Positions 19,700-29,236 of a DNA stretch of 64,000 bases are shown in pieces. Under the pieces are notes generated by a model. The model had not been told where the DNA came from. It made no database searches and worked only from the letters and a program-made list of their open reading frames with translations. The stretch's first letter is position 1; every line of letters starts with the position of its first letter. Origin of the DNA: Sva-07 sp963717385 (GTDB lineage Bacteria > Actinomycetota > Acidimicrobiia > Acidimicrobiales > Ilumatobacteraceae); NCBI GenBank assembly GCA_963717385.1, contig CAVQWE010000005.1, forward strand, positions 1 to 64,000, in the 5' to 3' direction. Both the position numbers and the translations under genes were made by a program.

Positions 19700-21791
19700 A
19701 TGAGGTCCGCCAACCCGAATGCGCCATCGGTTGACGACCTCGCGGACCCGGTCTTCGCCGTCGACCCCACCGGCGTCCTGCGCTACGCGAACGACACTGC
19801 GGCCGATGTGCTCGGGTGGGACTCCGCCGAGCTCGTCGGGATCGCCAGTGCTCGATCTGGTGCACCCCGATGATCTGAGTTTGGCGAAGTCTGCGCTCAA
19901 CACCGTGCAGAACAAGGCCTTCGGCGATCTGCTCACGTTGCGGATTCGCACGAGTCGCGGGACGTGGCGCTACCTCGAGTTCCGCGGCACGTTCCGTGAG
20001 CCTGATGCTGCAGATCCGTTGGCCGGCCTGATCGTGATCGTCGCCCGCGATGTCACCGACCGCCATCGCCTCGAGTTCGACCAAGGCGACACCGAAGTCC
20101 TCCGCGCGGTGATGGCCAACATGCACGGAATGGTGGTCCTCGCCGATTCACGCGGGCACGTGCGTTCGGTCAACGGGGCGGTGACCCGCCTGCTCGGTCA
20201 CGACCCGGAGCTGGCTCGCGGACGTTCGATCATCGACTTCATCCACGAAGACGACCGCGAGAACTTGCTCGATGCGGTGCAGCGCCTGGGCCCGCAGAAC
20301 TCGATCACGATGGACGCCCGAGTGCTCGACGCCGAAGGCACCGCGTTGATCTGCGAATTCACGGTCAACAATCTGCTCGACGACCCGGTGGTCGAGAGCT
20401 ACGTGGTCAGCGCACAGATCGCCACATCGCTCGCGGACGCTCGCGACCGGGTCGAGTTCCTCGCCGAGCACGACAGCCGCACGGGCCTCCTCAACCGCGA
20501 CGGGTTCATGCGCGCTGCACACTCGATGATGCAGGACGGCGGCGGACTCGGCATCCTCGTGGTCGACATCGTGCACTTTCGTTCGGTGAACGAGCTGTAC
20601 GGCGAGCCGGTCGGTGACGCCGTGCTCGCGGCAGTTGCCGATCGGATCGATCAGATCCGGTGGGCCGACCTGGTGACAGCCCGGTTCGGCGGCGACGAAT
20701 TCGTGCTGGCGCTTCGAGCTTCGAGCATCCATGCGGTCGAGATGCTGCGCGAGCGCGTCCGACGAGACGTCGCCAAGCCCATTTCGATTCAGGGCCTCGA
20801 CGTCAACTTCGACATCCGCATCGCGACCGCGTTCGAGGCGCGACCAGAAGTGCTCGACGCATTGTTGGTCAGCGCCAGCAACGACTTGATGTCGGCCAAA
20901 CGATTCACCGATCCCGACTCTGGCGGAATCTCCGTCGACGCGATCAACGATCGTCGCCAGCAGCTCGAATTGCTGCGCGCCGCGTTGAGCGACGGGCAGA
21001 TCCAGCCGTTCTTCCAGCCGATCTGCGCTGCTGACGGCACGATCACCGCCGTCGAGGCCCTCGTTCGGTGGGTGCATCCTCTGCGTGGCGTGCTCGGAGT
21101 CGGCGAGATCCTTCCACTGGCCCAGATGGCCGGGCTTGCCGAGGCAGTCGACGATCAGGTGCTCGAACAGTCGCTGGCCTTTGCGGTGCGCTTGGCCGAA
21201 GCTGGGTATCCCGACATCGAGGTCCACGTCAACATCGACCCCAAGGTGATGTCGCGGCCGGCATTCGGGGCAACCTTCCTCGAACGGTGTCGACGCGCCG
21301 GCGCCGACCCGACCCACCTCGTCGTCGAGATCACCGAGACCGATCTCCTCTCGCCCGGGGCGGCCTCGCTCGCAAACATGCAGAAGCTGCGCTTCGCGGG
21401 AATCCACGTCTCGATCGACGACTTCGGCACCGGGTATTCGTCACTTGCTCATCTGCTCGAACTGCCCATCGACGGCGTGAAGATCGACCGTCGGTTCGTG
21501 GCCGGCATCGACATCGACCCGGCAGCAACGAACCTGACCACGGCAATCCTCGGGCTGAGCGACAACCTCCACCTGACCTGCGTCGCAGAGGGCGTCGAGC
21601 AGCCGTACCAACGTGAACGGCTTGCCGCTCTCGGCTGCACTGCGTTCCAGGGTTGGCTGTACGCGCCGGCCGTCGCTCCGGACGAGCTCTTGGCCATGCT
21701 GCCCCAGATCGTGATCACGACACTCGAGGACACGACTCCCGAGACCGGCGCCTCACCCGGTGTTCAGGCGTCCCAGCGTTCGCCGCTGTAG
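19700..21791 (+). CDS. PAS-PAS-GGDEF-EAL cyclic-di-GMP protein (one frameshift)
   Basis: Predicted cytosolic sensor controlling c-di-GMP. Joined length is about 696 aa: a PAS domain near residues 15-110, a second PAS near 130-240, GGDEF near 260-420 with intact RFGGDEFVLAL, then EAL near 430-680 with AVEALVRW, EITETDLL, IDDFGTGYSSLAHL, GVKIDRRFV and CVAEGVEQ. Both catalytic motifs look complete, so cyclase and phosphodiesterase activity are both possible. The start at 19700 (MRSANPNAPSVDDLADPVFA) is in another frame; one extra base near 19845 separates it from VLDLVHPDDL. It is the only plus-strand gene among the left housekeeping genes, and its 3' end overlaps truA by 28 bp tail to tail. Confidence 0.9.
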
Positions 21792-22559
21792 TCGACCGAC
21801 CACAGCACCAGCCCGGTGGGCGGGGCAACCTGTCCCGCAGCACTTCGGTCTCGAGCGGCGAGGGTCGAGTCGATCGACTCGGGGTCTCGTCGCCCCAGCC
21901 CGACATCGACGAGCGTTCCGACGATGCTGCGCACCATCTGATGACAAAACGACGACGCGGTGATGTCGAAGCGCAGCAACGCCGTCGCCCAGGTGTCGTC
22001 GCCGCGGCGCCATGTCGCTTCGTCGATTCGCCTCACCAAACTCGGTTCGTCGAAACCCGGGGCTGGCTTTGGTCGACGGCAGAACGATGCGAAATCGTGC
22101 TGGCCCAACAACAGCGCTGACGCCGACTGCAGTGCGTCGAGGTCGAGCGGGCGCGGCACGTGCCAACTGGTTCGAGCGATCAGCGGGTTCGCTGTCGGGT
22201 CGTTCCAGACGTGGTAGCGGTAGCTACGACCGGTTGCTGAGAACCGTGCGGAGAACTCCGGGGGCGCCCATTCGGCGTCACGAACGGCAATGTCGGGCCC
22301 GCACATCGCGTTGATGCTGCGTTCGAGACGAGCGAGGTCGGTGCCGGCGGGCAACTCCCCCGAGATGACCTGGCCCCATCCGTGGACTCCGGCGTCGGTG
22401 CGACCGGCGAGCGACCAGTTCGACACGCTGGCGAACGACGGTTTCGACCGCGGCACGAAGCTCGCCCAGCACCGTTCGGACACCATCGCTCTCGGCGAAG
22501 CCACGGAAATCGGTGCCGTCGTAGGCGACGGTCAGCCGGACGTTGCGCGTGTCATCCAC
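21764..22559 (-). CDS. truA: tRNA pseudouridine(38-40) synthase TruA (one frameshift)
   Basis: Isomerises uridines 38-40 in the anticodon arm. It starts with GTG at 22559 (MDDTRNVRLTVAYDGTDFRG), 19 bp after rplQ. The catalytic Asp is in LAGRTDAGVHGWGQV, and RSYRYHVWNDP, GQHDFASFCR and SFCHQMVRSIVGTLV follow. One extra base near 22415-22416 separates the N-terminal 48 residues from the rest; about 264 aa once joined. Its position after rplQ is the usual one. Confidence 0.95.
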
Positions 22560-22578
22560 GCGATCAACGCCCTCGTGC

Positions 22579-22947
22579 TCAGACGAGTTCGATGCGTGCC
22601 ATCTGGGCGTTGTCGCCATGGCGACCGCCCATCTTGAGGATGCGGGTGTAGCCACCGTTGCGCTCGGCGTAGCGCGGGGCCACATCGTGCACGAGCTTGT
22701 AGGTCATCTCCTTGTCGCCGAGGAATGCCTCGATCTGACGGATCCGGTGGACCTGCATCGGGCCCTCCTCCTGGGCCTTCTTCGCCTTGGTGATCAACTT
22801 CTCGGCGATCGGGCGAAGGTGCTTGGCCTTTGCCTCGGAGGTGGTGATGGCTTCAGCTGCGAACAGAGACGCGGCAAGGTTGGCCATCATGAGGCGCTGG
22901 TGGGCAGCAGAGCTACCGAAGCGGCGGGAGCGGCGTGGAGTTGGCAT
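22579..22947 (-). CDS. rplQ: 50S ribosomal protein L17
   Basis: Large-subunit protein, 122 aa. MPTPRRSRRFGSSAAHQRLM at the start, TTSEAKAKHLRPIAEKLIT in the centre and ERNGGYTRILKMGGRHGDNA at the end are conserved. It follows rpoA by 35 bp, as usual in the alpha operon. Confidence 0.98.
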   Translation of the reverse strand: MPTPRRSRRFGSSAAHQRLMMANLAASLFAAEAITTSEAKAKHLRPIAEKLITKAKKAQEEGPMQVHRIRQIEAFLGDKEMTYKLVHDVAPRYAERNGGYTRILKMGGRHGDNAQMARIELV

Positions 22948-22982
22948 CGTTCAATCGTCTTTCGTTACGTGCGTTGCAGCGA

Positions 22983-23915
22983 TCAGCCGCGCAGCGTGAG
23001 GCCACGCTCGTCGAGCTTGGCCTTGACTTCGTCGAGGCTCTTCTGGCCGAAGTTGGTGATGTTGAGCAGGTCGTCCTCGGTCTTGGTGAGCAGTTCGCCC
23101 ACGGTGTTGACCTGCGCCCGCTTGAGGCAGTTGTTCGGACGCTCCGACAGATCGAGATCTTCGATCGGGAGATCGAGGTCAGGTGAGCTGACCGTGGCGT
23201 CGACGACCTCACCGAGCTCGAGGCCCTTGGGTTCGTCGGACATCGTGGCGACGAGGTCGACCAGCGAACGCAACGTTGCCCCAGCGGAGGCCAGCGCTTC
23301 GGCAGCGGTGATCGAACCGTCGGTCTCGATCTCGATGACGAGGCGGTCGTAGTTGGTCGACTGCTCGACGCGGGTGGGCTCGACCTGGAACGCAACCCGG
23401 CGCACCGGGCTGAAGATGGCGTCGATCGGGATGACTCCGATGACGCGAGTGTCGTCTTCACGGTTGCTCGACAGGTAACCACGACCCTGCTCGACCGTGA
23501 GGTCGATCGCAAGGCGTCCCTTCGAGTTGAGCGTGGCGATGTGGAGATCCTTGTTGAGCACCTCGACATCGGACGGGCACTCGATGTCGCCAGCGGTGAC
23601 CGCTCCGGCGCCGCGGGCGTCGAGACGCATCGTGACCGCTTCGTCGGACACCGAGGTGACCACGATGTCCTTGAGGTTCAAGATGATGTCGGTGACATCT
23701 TCGGCGACACCGGGAATCGTGTCGAACTCGTGGAGCGAATCGTCGAAACGGGCCGTGACGATCGCCGCGCCGGGGATCGACGACAACAGCGTGCGTCGCA
23801 GGGAGTTGCCGAGCGTGTGGCCGAAGCCAGGCTCGAGTGGGCCAACGGCGAAGTGGCCGCGGTTGTTGGACTCCTCACCGAGAGCTTCGATGGTGGGGCG
23901 CTGCATGACGAGCAT
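22983..23915 (-). CDS. rpoA: RNA polymerase alpha subunit
   Basis: Scaffold for polymerase assembly, with a C-terminal domain contacting UP elements and activators. The 310-aa protein has the N-terminal dimerisation segment GFGHTLGNSLRRTLLSSIPG and the CTD with NNCLKRAQVNTVGELLTKTEDDLLNI and GQKSLDEVKAKLDERGL. It is somewhat shorter at the C-terminus than many actinobacterial alphas (about 340 aa). It lies between rpsD and rplQ in the standard order. Confidence 0.98.
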   Translation of the reverse strand: MLVMQRPTIEALGEESNNRGHFAVGPLEPGFGHTLGNSLRRTLLSSIPGAAIVTARFDDSLHEFDTIPGVAEDVTDIILNLKDIVVTSVSDEAVTMRLDARGAGAVTAGDIECPSDVEVLNKDLHIATLNSKGRLAIDLTVEQGRGYLSSNREDDTRVIGVIPIDAIFSPVRRVAFQVEPTRVEQSTNYDRLVIEIETDGSITAAEALASAGATLRSLVDLVATMSDEPKGLELGEVVDATVSSPDLDLPIEDLDLSERPNNCLKRAQVNTVGELLTKTEDDLLNITNFGQKSLDEVKAKLDERGLTLRG

Positions 23916-23975
23916 TGGGGCCGGGACCTTTCCGGGTGTTCGGGTGACGAGCGGGGGACGTTCGAAAATCAGGAA

Positions 23976-24593
23976 TTACTTGGAGTAGAGCTCGACGATG
24001 AGCGACTCGCGCACCGGGATGTCGATGTGCTCACGCTCGGGCAGACTGCGCACGGTGACGGCCTTGCCGCCATCACTTGCCTCGAGCCACCCGACGAGCG
24101 AGCGGTCGAGGGTGTCGATGTTGTGCTGGATCACGATCATCTTCTGTGCCTTCGGCGACAGCGAGACGACGTGTCCCTTCTTGCAGCGGAAGCTGGCGAT
24201 GTCGACGCGCTTGCCGTCGACCTGGATGAGGCCGTGGTTGACGAACTGACGAGCCTGCGGGCGGCTGGATGCCCAACCTGCGCGGTACACGACGTTGTCG
24301 AGACGCTGTTCGAGCAGGCGCAGCAAGATCTCGCCCGTGGGGCCCTGCAAACGCTGGGCCTCGAGGTAGGTCTTGTGGAACTGCTTCTCGAGCACGCCGT
24401 AGATGTACTTCGCCTTCTGCTTCTCCTGCATCTGGGCGAGGTACTCGCTGCCGGCGTTGCGGCGACGGGTGCGGCCGTGCTGACCTGGCGGGAAGGGCCG
24501 ACGCTCGAGCGCCTGACGTCCCTTTTCGTTTTCGAAGATGTTGACCGACAGACGGCGCGAGATGCGCACCTTGGGTCCGGTGTAGCGAGCCAT
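23976..24593 (-). CDS. rpsD: 30S ribosomal protein S4
   Basis: Primary 16S-binding assembly protein, 205 aa. It starts MARYTGPKVRISRRL without the four-Cys zinc motif, so it is the zinc-free form. RRPFPPGQHGRTRRR and the S4 RNA-binding domain (RLDNVVYRAGWASSRPQARQ, VNHGLIQVDGKRVDI) are present. It is 15 bp after rpsK. Confidence 0.98.
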   Translation of the reverse strand: MARYTGPKVRISRRLSVNIFENEKGRQALERRPFPPGQHGRTRRRNAGSEYLAQMQEKQKAKYIYGVLEKQFHKTYLEAQRLQGPTGEILLRLLEQRLDNVVYRAGWASSRPQARQFVNHGLIQVDGKRVDIASFRCKKGHVVSLSPKAQKMIVIQHNIDTLDRSLVGWLEASDGGKAVTVRSLPEREHIDIPVRESLIVELYSK

Positions 24594-24608
24594 GATTCAG
24601 TCTTCTCC

Positions 24609-25004
24609 TTAACCGCGCCGACGCTTCGGCTGGCGGCACCCATTGTGGGGAACCGGGGTGACGTCCTTGATCGAGGTGACCTCGATGCCGGTCTGCTGGA
24701 TCGAGCGCACGGCGGTGTCACGGCCCGAGCCCGGGCCCTTGACCTGCACCTCGGCGCGGCGCATGCCGTGCTCGATGGCGGCCTTGCCGGCCTTCTCGGC
24801 GGCTTGCTGTGCGGCGTAGGGCGTGCTCTTGCGGCTGCCCTTGAACCCGACACCACCCGACGACGCCCAGGCAATGACGTTGCCTTCGGTGTCGGTGATC
24901 GAGACGATCGTGTTGTTGAACGAGCTCTTGATGTGCACGATGCCCGTGCTGACGTTCTTGCGGTCGCGCTTGCGCGGACGGCGGCTCGCGGTTGGCTTCG
25001 CCAT
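24609..25004 (-). CDS. rpsK: 30S ribosomal protein S11
   Basis: Platform protein of the small subunit, 131 aa. Conserved GIVHIKSSFNNTIVSITD, WASSGGVGFKGSRKSTPYAA and the C-terminal DVTPVPHNGCRQPKRRR are all present. Its start overlaps the rpsM stop by one base. Confidence 0.98.
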   Translation of the reverse strand: MAKPTASRRPRKRDRKNVSTGIVHIKSSFNNTIVSITDTEGNVIAWASSGGVGFKGSRKSTPYAAQQAAEKAGKAAIEHGMRRAEVQVKGPGSGRDTAVRSIQQTGIEVTSIKDVTPVPHNGCRQPKRRRG

Positions 25005-25385
25005 TACTTCCTCACTGCCTTCTTCTTGTTGGCGACGGTGCGCTTCGGGCCCTTGCGGGTGCGAGCGTTGGTGTGAGTGCGCTGACCCCGGACCGGCAGG
25101 CCCTTGCGATGACGGACGCCCTGGAGGCAGCCGATCTCGATCTTGCGCTTGATGTCACCCTGCACGTCGCGGCGCAGGTCACCCTCGATTTTCAGGTTCT
25201 GGTCGATGTAACCGCGGATGCGGTTGACCTCGTCCTCGGTCAGATTGGACACCTTGGTGTCGGGATCGAGTTCGAGCTCAGCGCAGATTTTCTGCGACGT
25301 GGGCAGATCCGATTCCGAAGATGTAGGTGAGCGAGATTTCCAACCGCTTTTCGCGGGGGATGTCGACGCCGGCGATACGTGCCAT
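25004..25385 (-). CDS. rpsM: 30S ribosomal protein S13 (one frameshift)
   Basis: Small-subunit head protein that contacts P-site tRNA and L5. The true start is 25385 (MARIAGVDIPREKRLEISLT), preceded by CAGGAG. One extra base in the GGG at 25301-25303 breaks the frame; removal gives YIFGIGSATSQKICAELELD and about 126 aa. The rest (IEIGCLQGVRHRKGLPVRGQ, NARTRKGPKRTV) is normal. S13 is practically indispensable, so this is most likely a sequence error. Confidence 0.95.
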
Positions 25386-25404
25386 GTGATTTCTCCTGTG
25401 CCCC

Positions 25405-25518
25405 TCAGCCCTGGCGCTGCTTGTGACGGGGATTGGTGCAGATGACCATGATGCGACGATGGCGACGAATCACCTTGCAGTTGTCGCACATCGGCTTGAC
25501 GCTGGGTCGTACTTTCAT
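25405..25518 (-). CDS. rpmJ: 50S ribosomal protein L36
   Basis: 37-aa zinc-ribbon protein beginning MKVRPSVKPMCDNCKVIRRH. Zinc ligands Cys11, Cys14, Cys27 and His32 are all present, so it is the zinc-binding C+ form. It lies 10 bp after infA and 19 bp before rpsM. Confidence 0.96.
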   Translation of the reverse strand: MKVRPSVKPMCDNCKVIRRHRRIMVICTNPRHKQRQG

Positions 25519-25528
25519 GGTTGCTCTC

Positions 25529-25753
25529 TTACTTGTACCTGTACGTGATGCGACCTCGGGTGAGGTCGTAGGGGGTGAGTTCCACCTGCACCTTGTCGCC
25601 GGGGAGGATACGGATGTAGTGCATCCGCATCTTTCCGGAGATGTGGGCCAAGACTTCGTGCCCGTTGTCGAGCGCGACCTTGAACATTGCGTTCGGAAGT
25701 GATTCGAGGATCTTGCCTTCCAGCACGATCGCGTCTTCCTTTGGCTTTGGCAG
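25529..25753 (-). CDS. infA: Translation initiation factor IF-1, apparent CTG start
   Basis: S1-fold protein that occupies the 30S A-site during initiation. The core (ILESLPNAMFKVALDNGHEV, HISGKMRMHYIRILPGDKV, TPYDLTRGRITYRYK) is complete. No in-frame ATG, GTG or TTG stands at the expected place. A CTG at 25753 would give (M)PKPKEDAIVLEG and 74 aa, the normal length, and GAGGAG sits about seven bases upstream of it. The next in-frame ATG (25845) would add about 30 residues not seen in the family. It heads the rpmJ-rpsM-rpsK-rpsD-rpoA-rplQ operon. adk and map, normally just upstream, are absent here. Confidence 0.88.
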   Translation of the reverse strand: MPKPKEDAIVLEGKILESLPNAMFKVALDNGHEVLAHISGKMRMHYIRILPGDKVQVELTPYDLTRGRITYRYK

Positions 25754-25844
25754 GGGCTTCTCCTCACTCGTTCGTGGCGTGCATGACGTCCGCAACCGCT
25801 GTCGCGGCACACGGACGAACGGCCTGTGAACAGACCGGCGTGTC

Positions 25845-25873
25845 ATGCTAGCGGCGCCATTTCGCAGATCCAA
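25845..25873 (-). promoter_or_regulatory. Candidate promoter of the infA (alpha) operon
   Basis: On the minus strand TTGGAT (25868-25873), 17 bp, TAGCAT (25845-25850), giving a leader of about 85 nt to the CTG start of infA. The alpha-operon half therefore seems to have its own promoter, as expected if it is separated from the spc operon by the accessory block. Confidence 0.55.
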
Positions 25874-25981
25874 TGGGTGATCCGCCCGATTTCGCGCGCT
25901 GTGTGCTACGGACCCCGTTATGGTCGACGATGGCGCTCGCGCCGGCCCTCCACACCCCGTTTGCTGCAAGGAATCGATTTG

Positions 25982-26827
25982 ATGCGACGCTCCCGCATGT
26001 TGGTCCCGCTGATGGTCTTCGCGGCGGCAGGCGCAGTGACTGCGTTCACGTTGCTCGACGGCGACGAGGTCCCGATCATCGACACATCGGGGATCGACAC
26101 ATCCGAGACCAGCCCGGCCCGGCCGTCCGACACGGCAGACCGTCCAACGGCGACGCAACGAGCGATCAGCCGCTACCGGACGACGAGCGTCCGAGCCCTG
26201 ACTGGATGGACCCGATCAGGGTCGAGAACCAATCGATGGCGATCGGCGACCCCGATGCGCCGCTGGTGATGGTGGCATTCGAGTCGTTCGGCTGCCTCTG
26301 GTGCGGCAACTTTCCACCGGCTCACGATGCCCGAGGTCTACGACAAGTACGTCGACACCGGGCTGCTACGCGTCGAGTCGCGGATGATGCCGTACGAGGA
26401 CCGGGCGATCCCTGGTGCTCTCGTGGGCATCGCCGCAGGCATGCAAGACCGCTACTGGGAACTCGCCGACGTGCTGTACCCCTTCATCTCCGGCGAGGGC
26501 GACCCACCGACGGACCGCGAATTGAGCGCTGCCGAGTTGGGTGACTACCGCCAGCGCCAGACAGAAGCCGGTCTGCTGGCCGAGGTCGAACGATGGGCCG
26601 ACGAGATCGATCTCGACTACGAGCAGTTCATCGCCGACTACCGCTCCGACGAGGCCAGACAGTTGGTCCAGACCGACACCGACATCGGCTACGCCGTCGG
26701 ATTCACCGGCACCCCGGCAATGGTGGTCAACGGCGTCCCCCTCGGCGGTTGGGTCAGCTTCGAAGCGTTCGACGAGTTCCTGACGTCGATCCTCGAAGCC
26801 TCCGCCGGCGCGCCCACGGACGGCTGA
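25982..26827 (+). CDS. Membrane-anchored DsbA-like thiol oxidoreductase (two frameshifts)
   Basis: Thioredoxin-fold protein expected to act on disulfides outside the cytoplasmic membrane. It starts MRRSRMLVPLMVFAAAGAVT, a single N-terminal membrane anchor, then an acidic Thr/Ser-rich linker. The active site is FESFGCLWCGNF (CLWC) and the cis-proline loop is TGTPAMVVNGVPLGG. The frame changes twice: a loss of one base in the linker (about 26100-26160) and one extra C at 26314-26315, whose removal gives CGNFHRLTMPEVYDKYV. About 281 aa once joined. The stop overlaps the ATG of the CcdA-like gene (TGATG), so the two probably form one redox unit. Confidence 0.82.
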
Positions 26828-27677
26828 TGTCGCTCACCGGCGACGTCGGCTACGTCGCGGCGTTGGCAGGCGGCGTCTTGGCACTGCTCAGCCCTTGTGG
26901 CGCATTGCTGCTGCCGTCGTTCTTCGCCTACGCGTTCGATCGCCCAGGCACGCTGTTGGCACGCACGGGCATCTTCTATGCCGGACTGGTGACGACGCTC
27001 GTCCCACTCGGTGTGTCGGCGTCGTCGTTCACCGTGTTCGTGCGTTCCAACCAGGAGACGGTGGTGACCGTGGCGGGCTTCGTGATCGTCGCTCTCGGGC
27101 TCCTGACCGCTTTCGGCGGCGGCTTCGTGCTCGCCGGGCGACGCACACAGGAGCGCGGCGCATCCTCGGGCACCTCGAGCGGCTCGGTGTACGTGCTCGG
27201 CGTCGCCTACGGTCTCACCGGTTTCTGTACGGGCCCGATCCTCGGCTCGATCCTGGTGCTCGCAGCCGCTGGCGGCCAGCCCGTTCGCGGCGGTCTGCTG
27301 CTCGCGGTCTACGCGCTCGGCATGGTCGTGCCGCTGGTCGTGCTGTCGCTGGTGTGGGGGCGGCTCGGTGAGAACACCCACCGCTGGCTCCGCGGACGCG
27401 TGCCGTCCATGTCGGGCGGCTCACGTTCCACTCGACGTCGCTCGTGTCGGGGTTGCTGCTGGCGCTCGTCGGTGTCGTGATGGTGATCGGAGGCGGAGCG
27501 ATCGTCGAATCGACCACGTTGGCGTTGTGGGGCGCCCGCGCCGAGGAGTGGGCCACCGATCTCGGCTCGCTGGTCTCCGACGAACTCCTCGCCCTCGTTG
27601 CGTTCTTCGCCGCCGGGGTCTGGCTGGTCGTCCGCTGGCGTGAACCGGCCGAACCCGACGAGCACTCGGCCGAGTAG
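26827..27677 (+). CDS. CcdA/DsbD-like membrane thiol-disulfide carrier (one frameshift)
   Basis: Polytopic membrane protein that would pass electrons from cytoplasmic thioredoxin to the outside. The conserved cysteines are in LLSPCGALLLPSFFAYAF and LTGFCTGPILGSIL, within six predicted helices. The frame appears to lose one base near 27410; the final helix and tail (SGLLLALVGVVMVIGGG, then FAAGVWLVVRWREP) are in the next frame, giving about 283 aa. It overlaps the DsbA-like gene by one base, a natural partner. Confidence 0.82.
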
Positions 27678-27707
27678 GTCACGCGAGCCGTCGGTACCCT
27701 CGCCACG

Positions 27708-29210
27708 ATGGTCGGTGGAGCACGGATGAACGTCGCACGCCGCGCCATCCAGGACCGCCTCGAGGCGAACGACAACTACAAGCGGTGGGTGTTGCTCACG
27801 GCGCTCGCCGGGATGTTCGCCACCACGTTCCCCGTCACGCTGCTCGCTGTCAGCTTGTCGACGATCGCCGACGACTTCGACACCACCGAGACGCTGATCG
27901 CCTGGGTGATCTCGGCGCCACTGCTCGCGTCGGCCGTGGCGCTGCCGATCCTCGGCAAGCTGGGCGACCTGTACGGGCATCGGCGGGTGTTCCTCACCGG
28001 ATTCACGATCTCGACGGCGATCACTGCGATCACCGTCTTCGCGTGGGATCCGATCTCGCTGATCGCGCTGCGCGGCTTGGCCGTGATGATCGGCGGGGCG
28101 ACGATCCCGTCGTCGATGGCGCTGATCAACAGCGTGTACGCCCGGCACGAACGGGCCAAGGCAATGGGGTGGTGGTCACTGGTCGCCGCCGGCTCACCCG
28201 CGATCGGTCTCGTGATCGGCGGTCCCCTGATCGATGCGGTCGGCTGGCGGCCGATGTTCGGCATCCAGGCAGCACTGTCGATCATTCCGGTGGTCGCCGC
28301 ATACCTGATCTTGCGGGAGACACCGTTGCGAACCGACGTGGGCTTCGATGTCGCCGGCGCGCTCACACTCGCCGTGGCGACGGGATCGATCATGTTCGCA
28401 CTCAATCAGGTGCCGTCACGGGGCCTCGACGGTGTCATCATCGTCGCGTTCCTCGTGGGGGTTGTCGGCCTGGTCGCCTTCTGCGCCGTCGAGGCCAGGG
28501 TCACGTTCCCACTGCTCCCACTCGAGTTCTTCCGACGACGCAACTTCACCGCCTCCATGCTCGCCGCACTGTTCTCCGGAGCTGCGTACATGGGTGGCTT
28601 CGTCCTTGCGCCACTGTTGCTGCAATCGGTGTTCGCCCTGTCGGTCTCGGCGACGTCGCTGGTGATGTTGCTGCGACCGGCGTCGTTCGCCATCACCTCA
28701 CCCATCGGGGGCACGCTCGCCACGCGGATCGGGGAACGACCCGTCGCCGTGTTCGGCTCGTTTGCGATCGCCGTCGCCCTGGTGCTGCTCGGGCTCGGGG
28801 GAACAGCCGATCTGCTGTGGATCGTGATCGTTGGGCTCGTCGTTCAGGGCATCGGCAACGGGACCGCTCAGCCGACGATCACCGCCACGATGTCGAACTC
28901 GGTCGACGAGGCCGACCTCGGCATCGCCGCCGCCGCGCAACGGATGGCGTTTCAGGTCGGCAGCGCCCTGGGCATCTCGACGCTCACCTCGATCTACGGT
29001 GGCACCGAGCAAGCCTCGGACTTCCTCACCGCGTACCTCGTCGGTGCTGGCATCGGTGCCCTGGCGCTGGTGTTCGCCTCGATGATGCGATCGACCCCGG
29101 TCGAGTTGCGCAGCGTTGCCGGCGAATCCGAACGCGACGTCGACCCCCAACGGGAACTGGCCGGTGTCGACGGCGCCATCCCTCGCTCGTACCTGCGCTC
29201 GCATCCCTAG
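27708..29210 (+). CDS. MFS transporter, DHA2 family
   Basis: Proton-coupled efflux transporter of about 500 aa. The sequence has about 14 hydrophobic helices, motif A (GKLGDLYGHRRVFLTG) after helix 2, PSSMALINSVYARHERAKAM in the region of the family's motif B/C, and the typical VQGIGNGTAQPTITATMSN late segment. The substrate is unknown; relatives export drugs or metabolites. A second ATG at 27726 (MNVARRAIQDRLEAN) may be the true start. It stands alone, 30 bp after the CcdA-like gene. Confidence 0.88.
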   Translation: MVGGARMNVARRAIQDRLEANDNYKRWVLLTALAGMFATTFPVTLLAVSLSTIADDFDTTETLIAWVISAPLLASAVALPILGKLGDLYGHRRVFLTGFTISTAITAITVFAWDPISLIALRGLAVMIGGATIPSSMALINSVYARHERAKAMGWWSLVAAGSPAIGLVIGGPLIDAVGWRPMFGIQAALSIIPVVAAYLILRETPLRTDVGFDVAGALTLAVATGSIMFALNQVPSRGLDGVIIVAFLVGVVGLVAFCAVEARVTFPLLPLEFFRRRNFTASMLAALFSGAAYMGGFVLAPLLLQSVFALSVSATSLVMLLRPASFAITSPIGGTLATRIGERPVAVFGSFAIAVALVLLGLGGTADLLWIVIVGLVVQGIGNGTAQPTITATMSNSVDEADLGIAAAAQRMAFQVGSALGISTLTSIYGGTEQASDFLTAYLVGAGIGALALVFASMMRSTPVELRSVAGESERDVDPQRELAGVDGAIPRSYLRSHP

Positions 29211-29236
29211 CGCCGGAACACAATTGGTCGGTTGAG

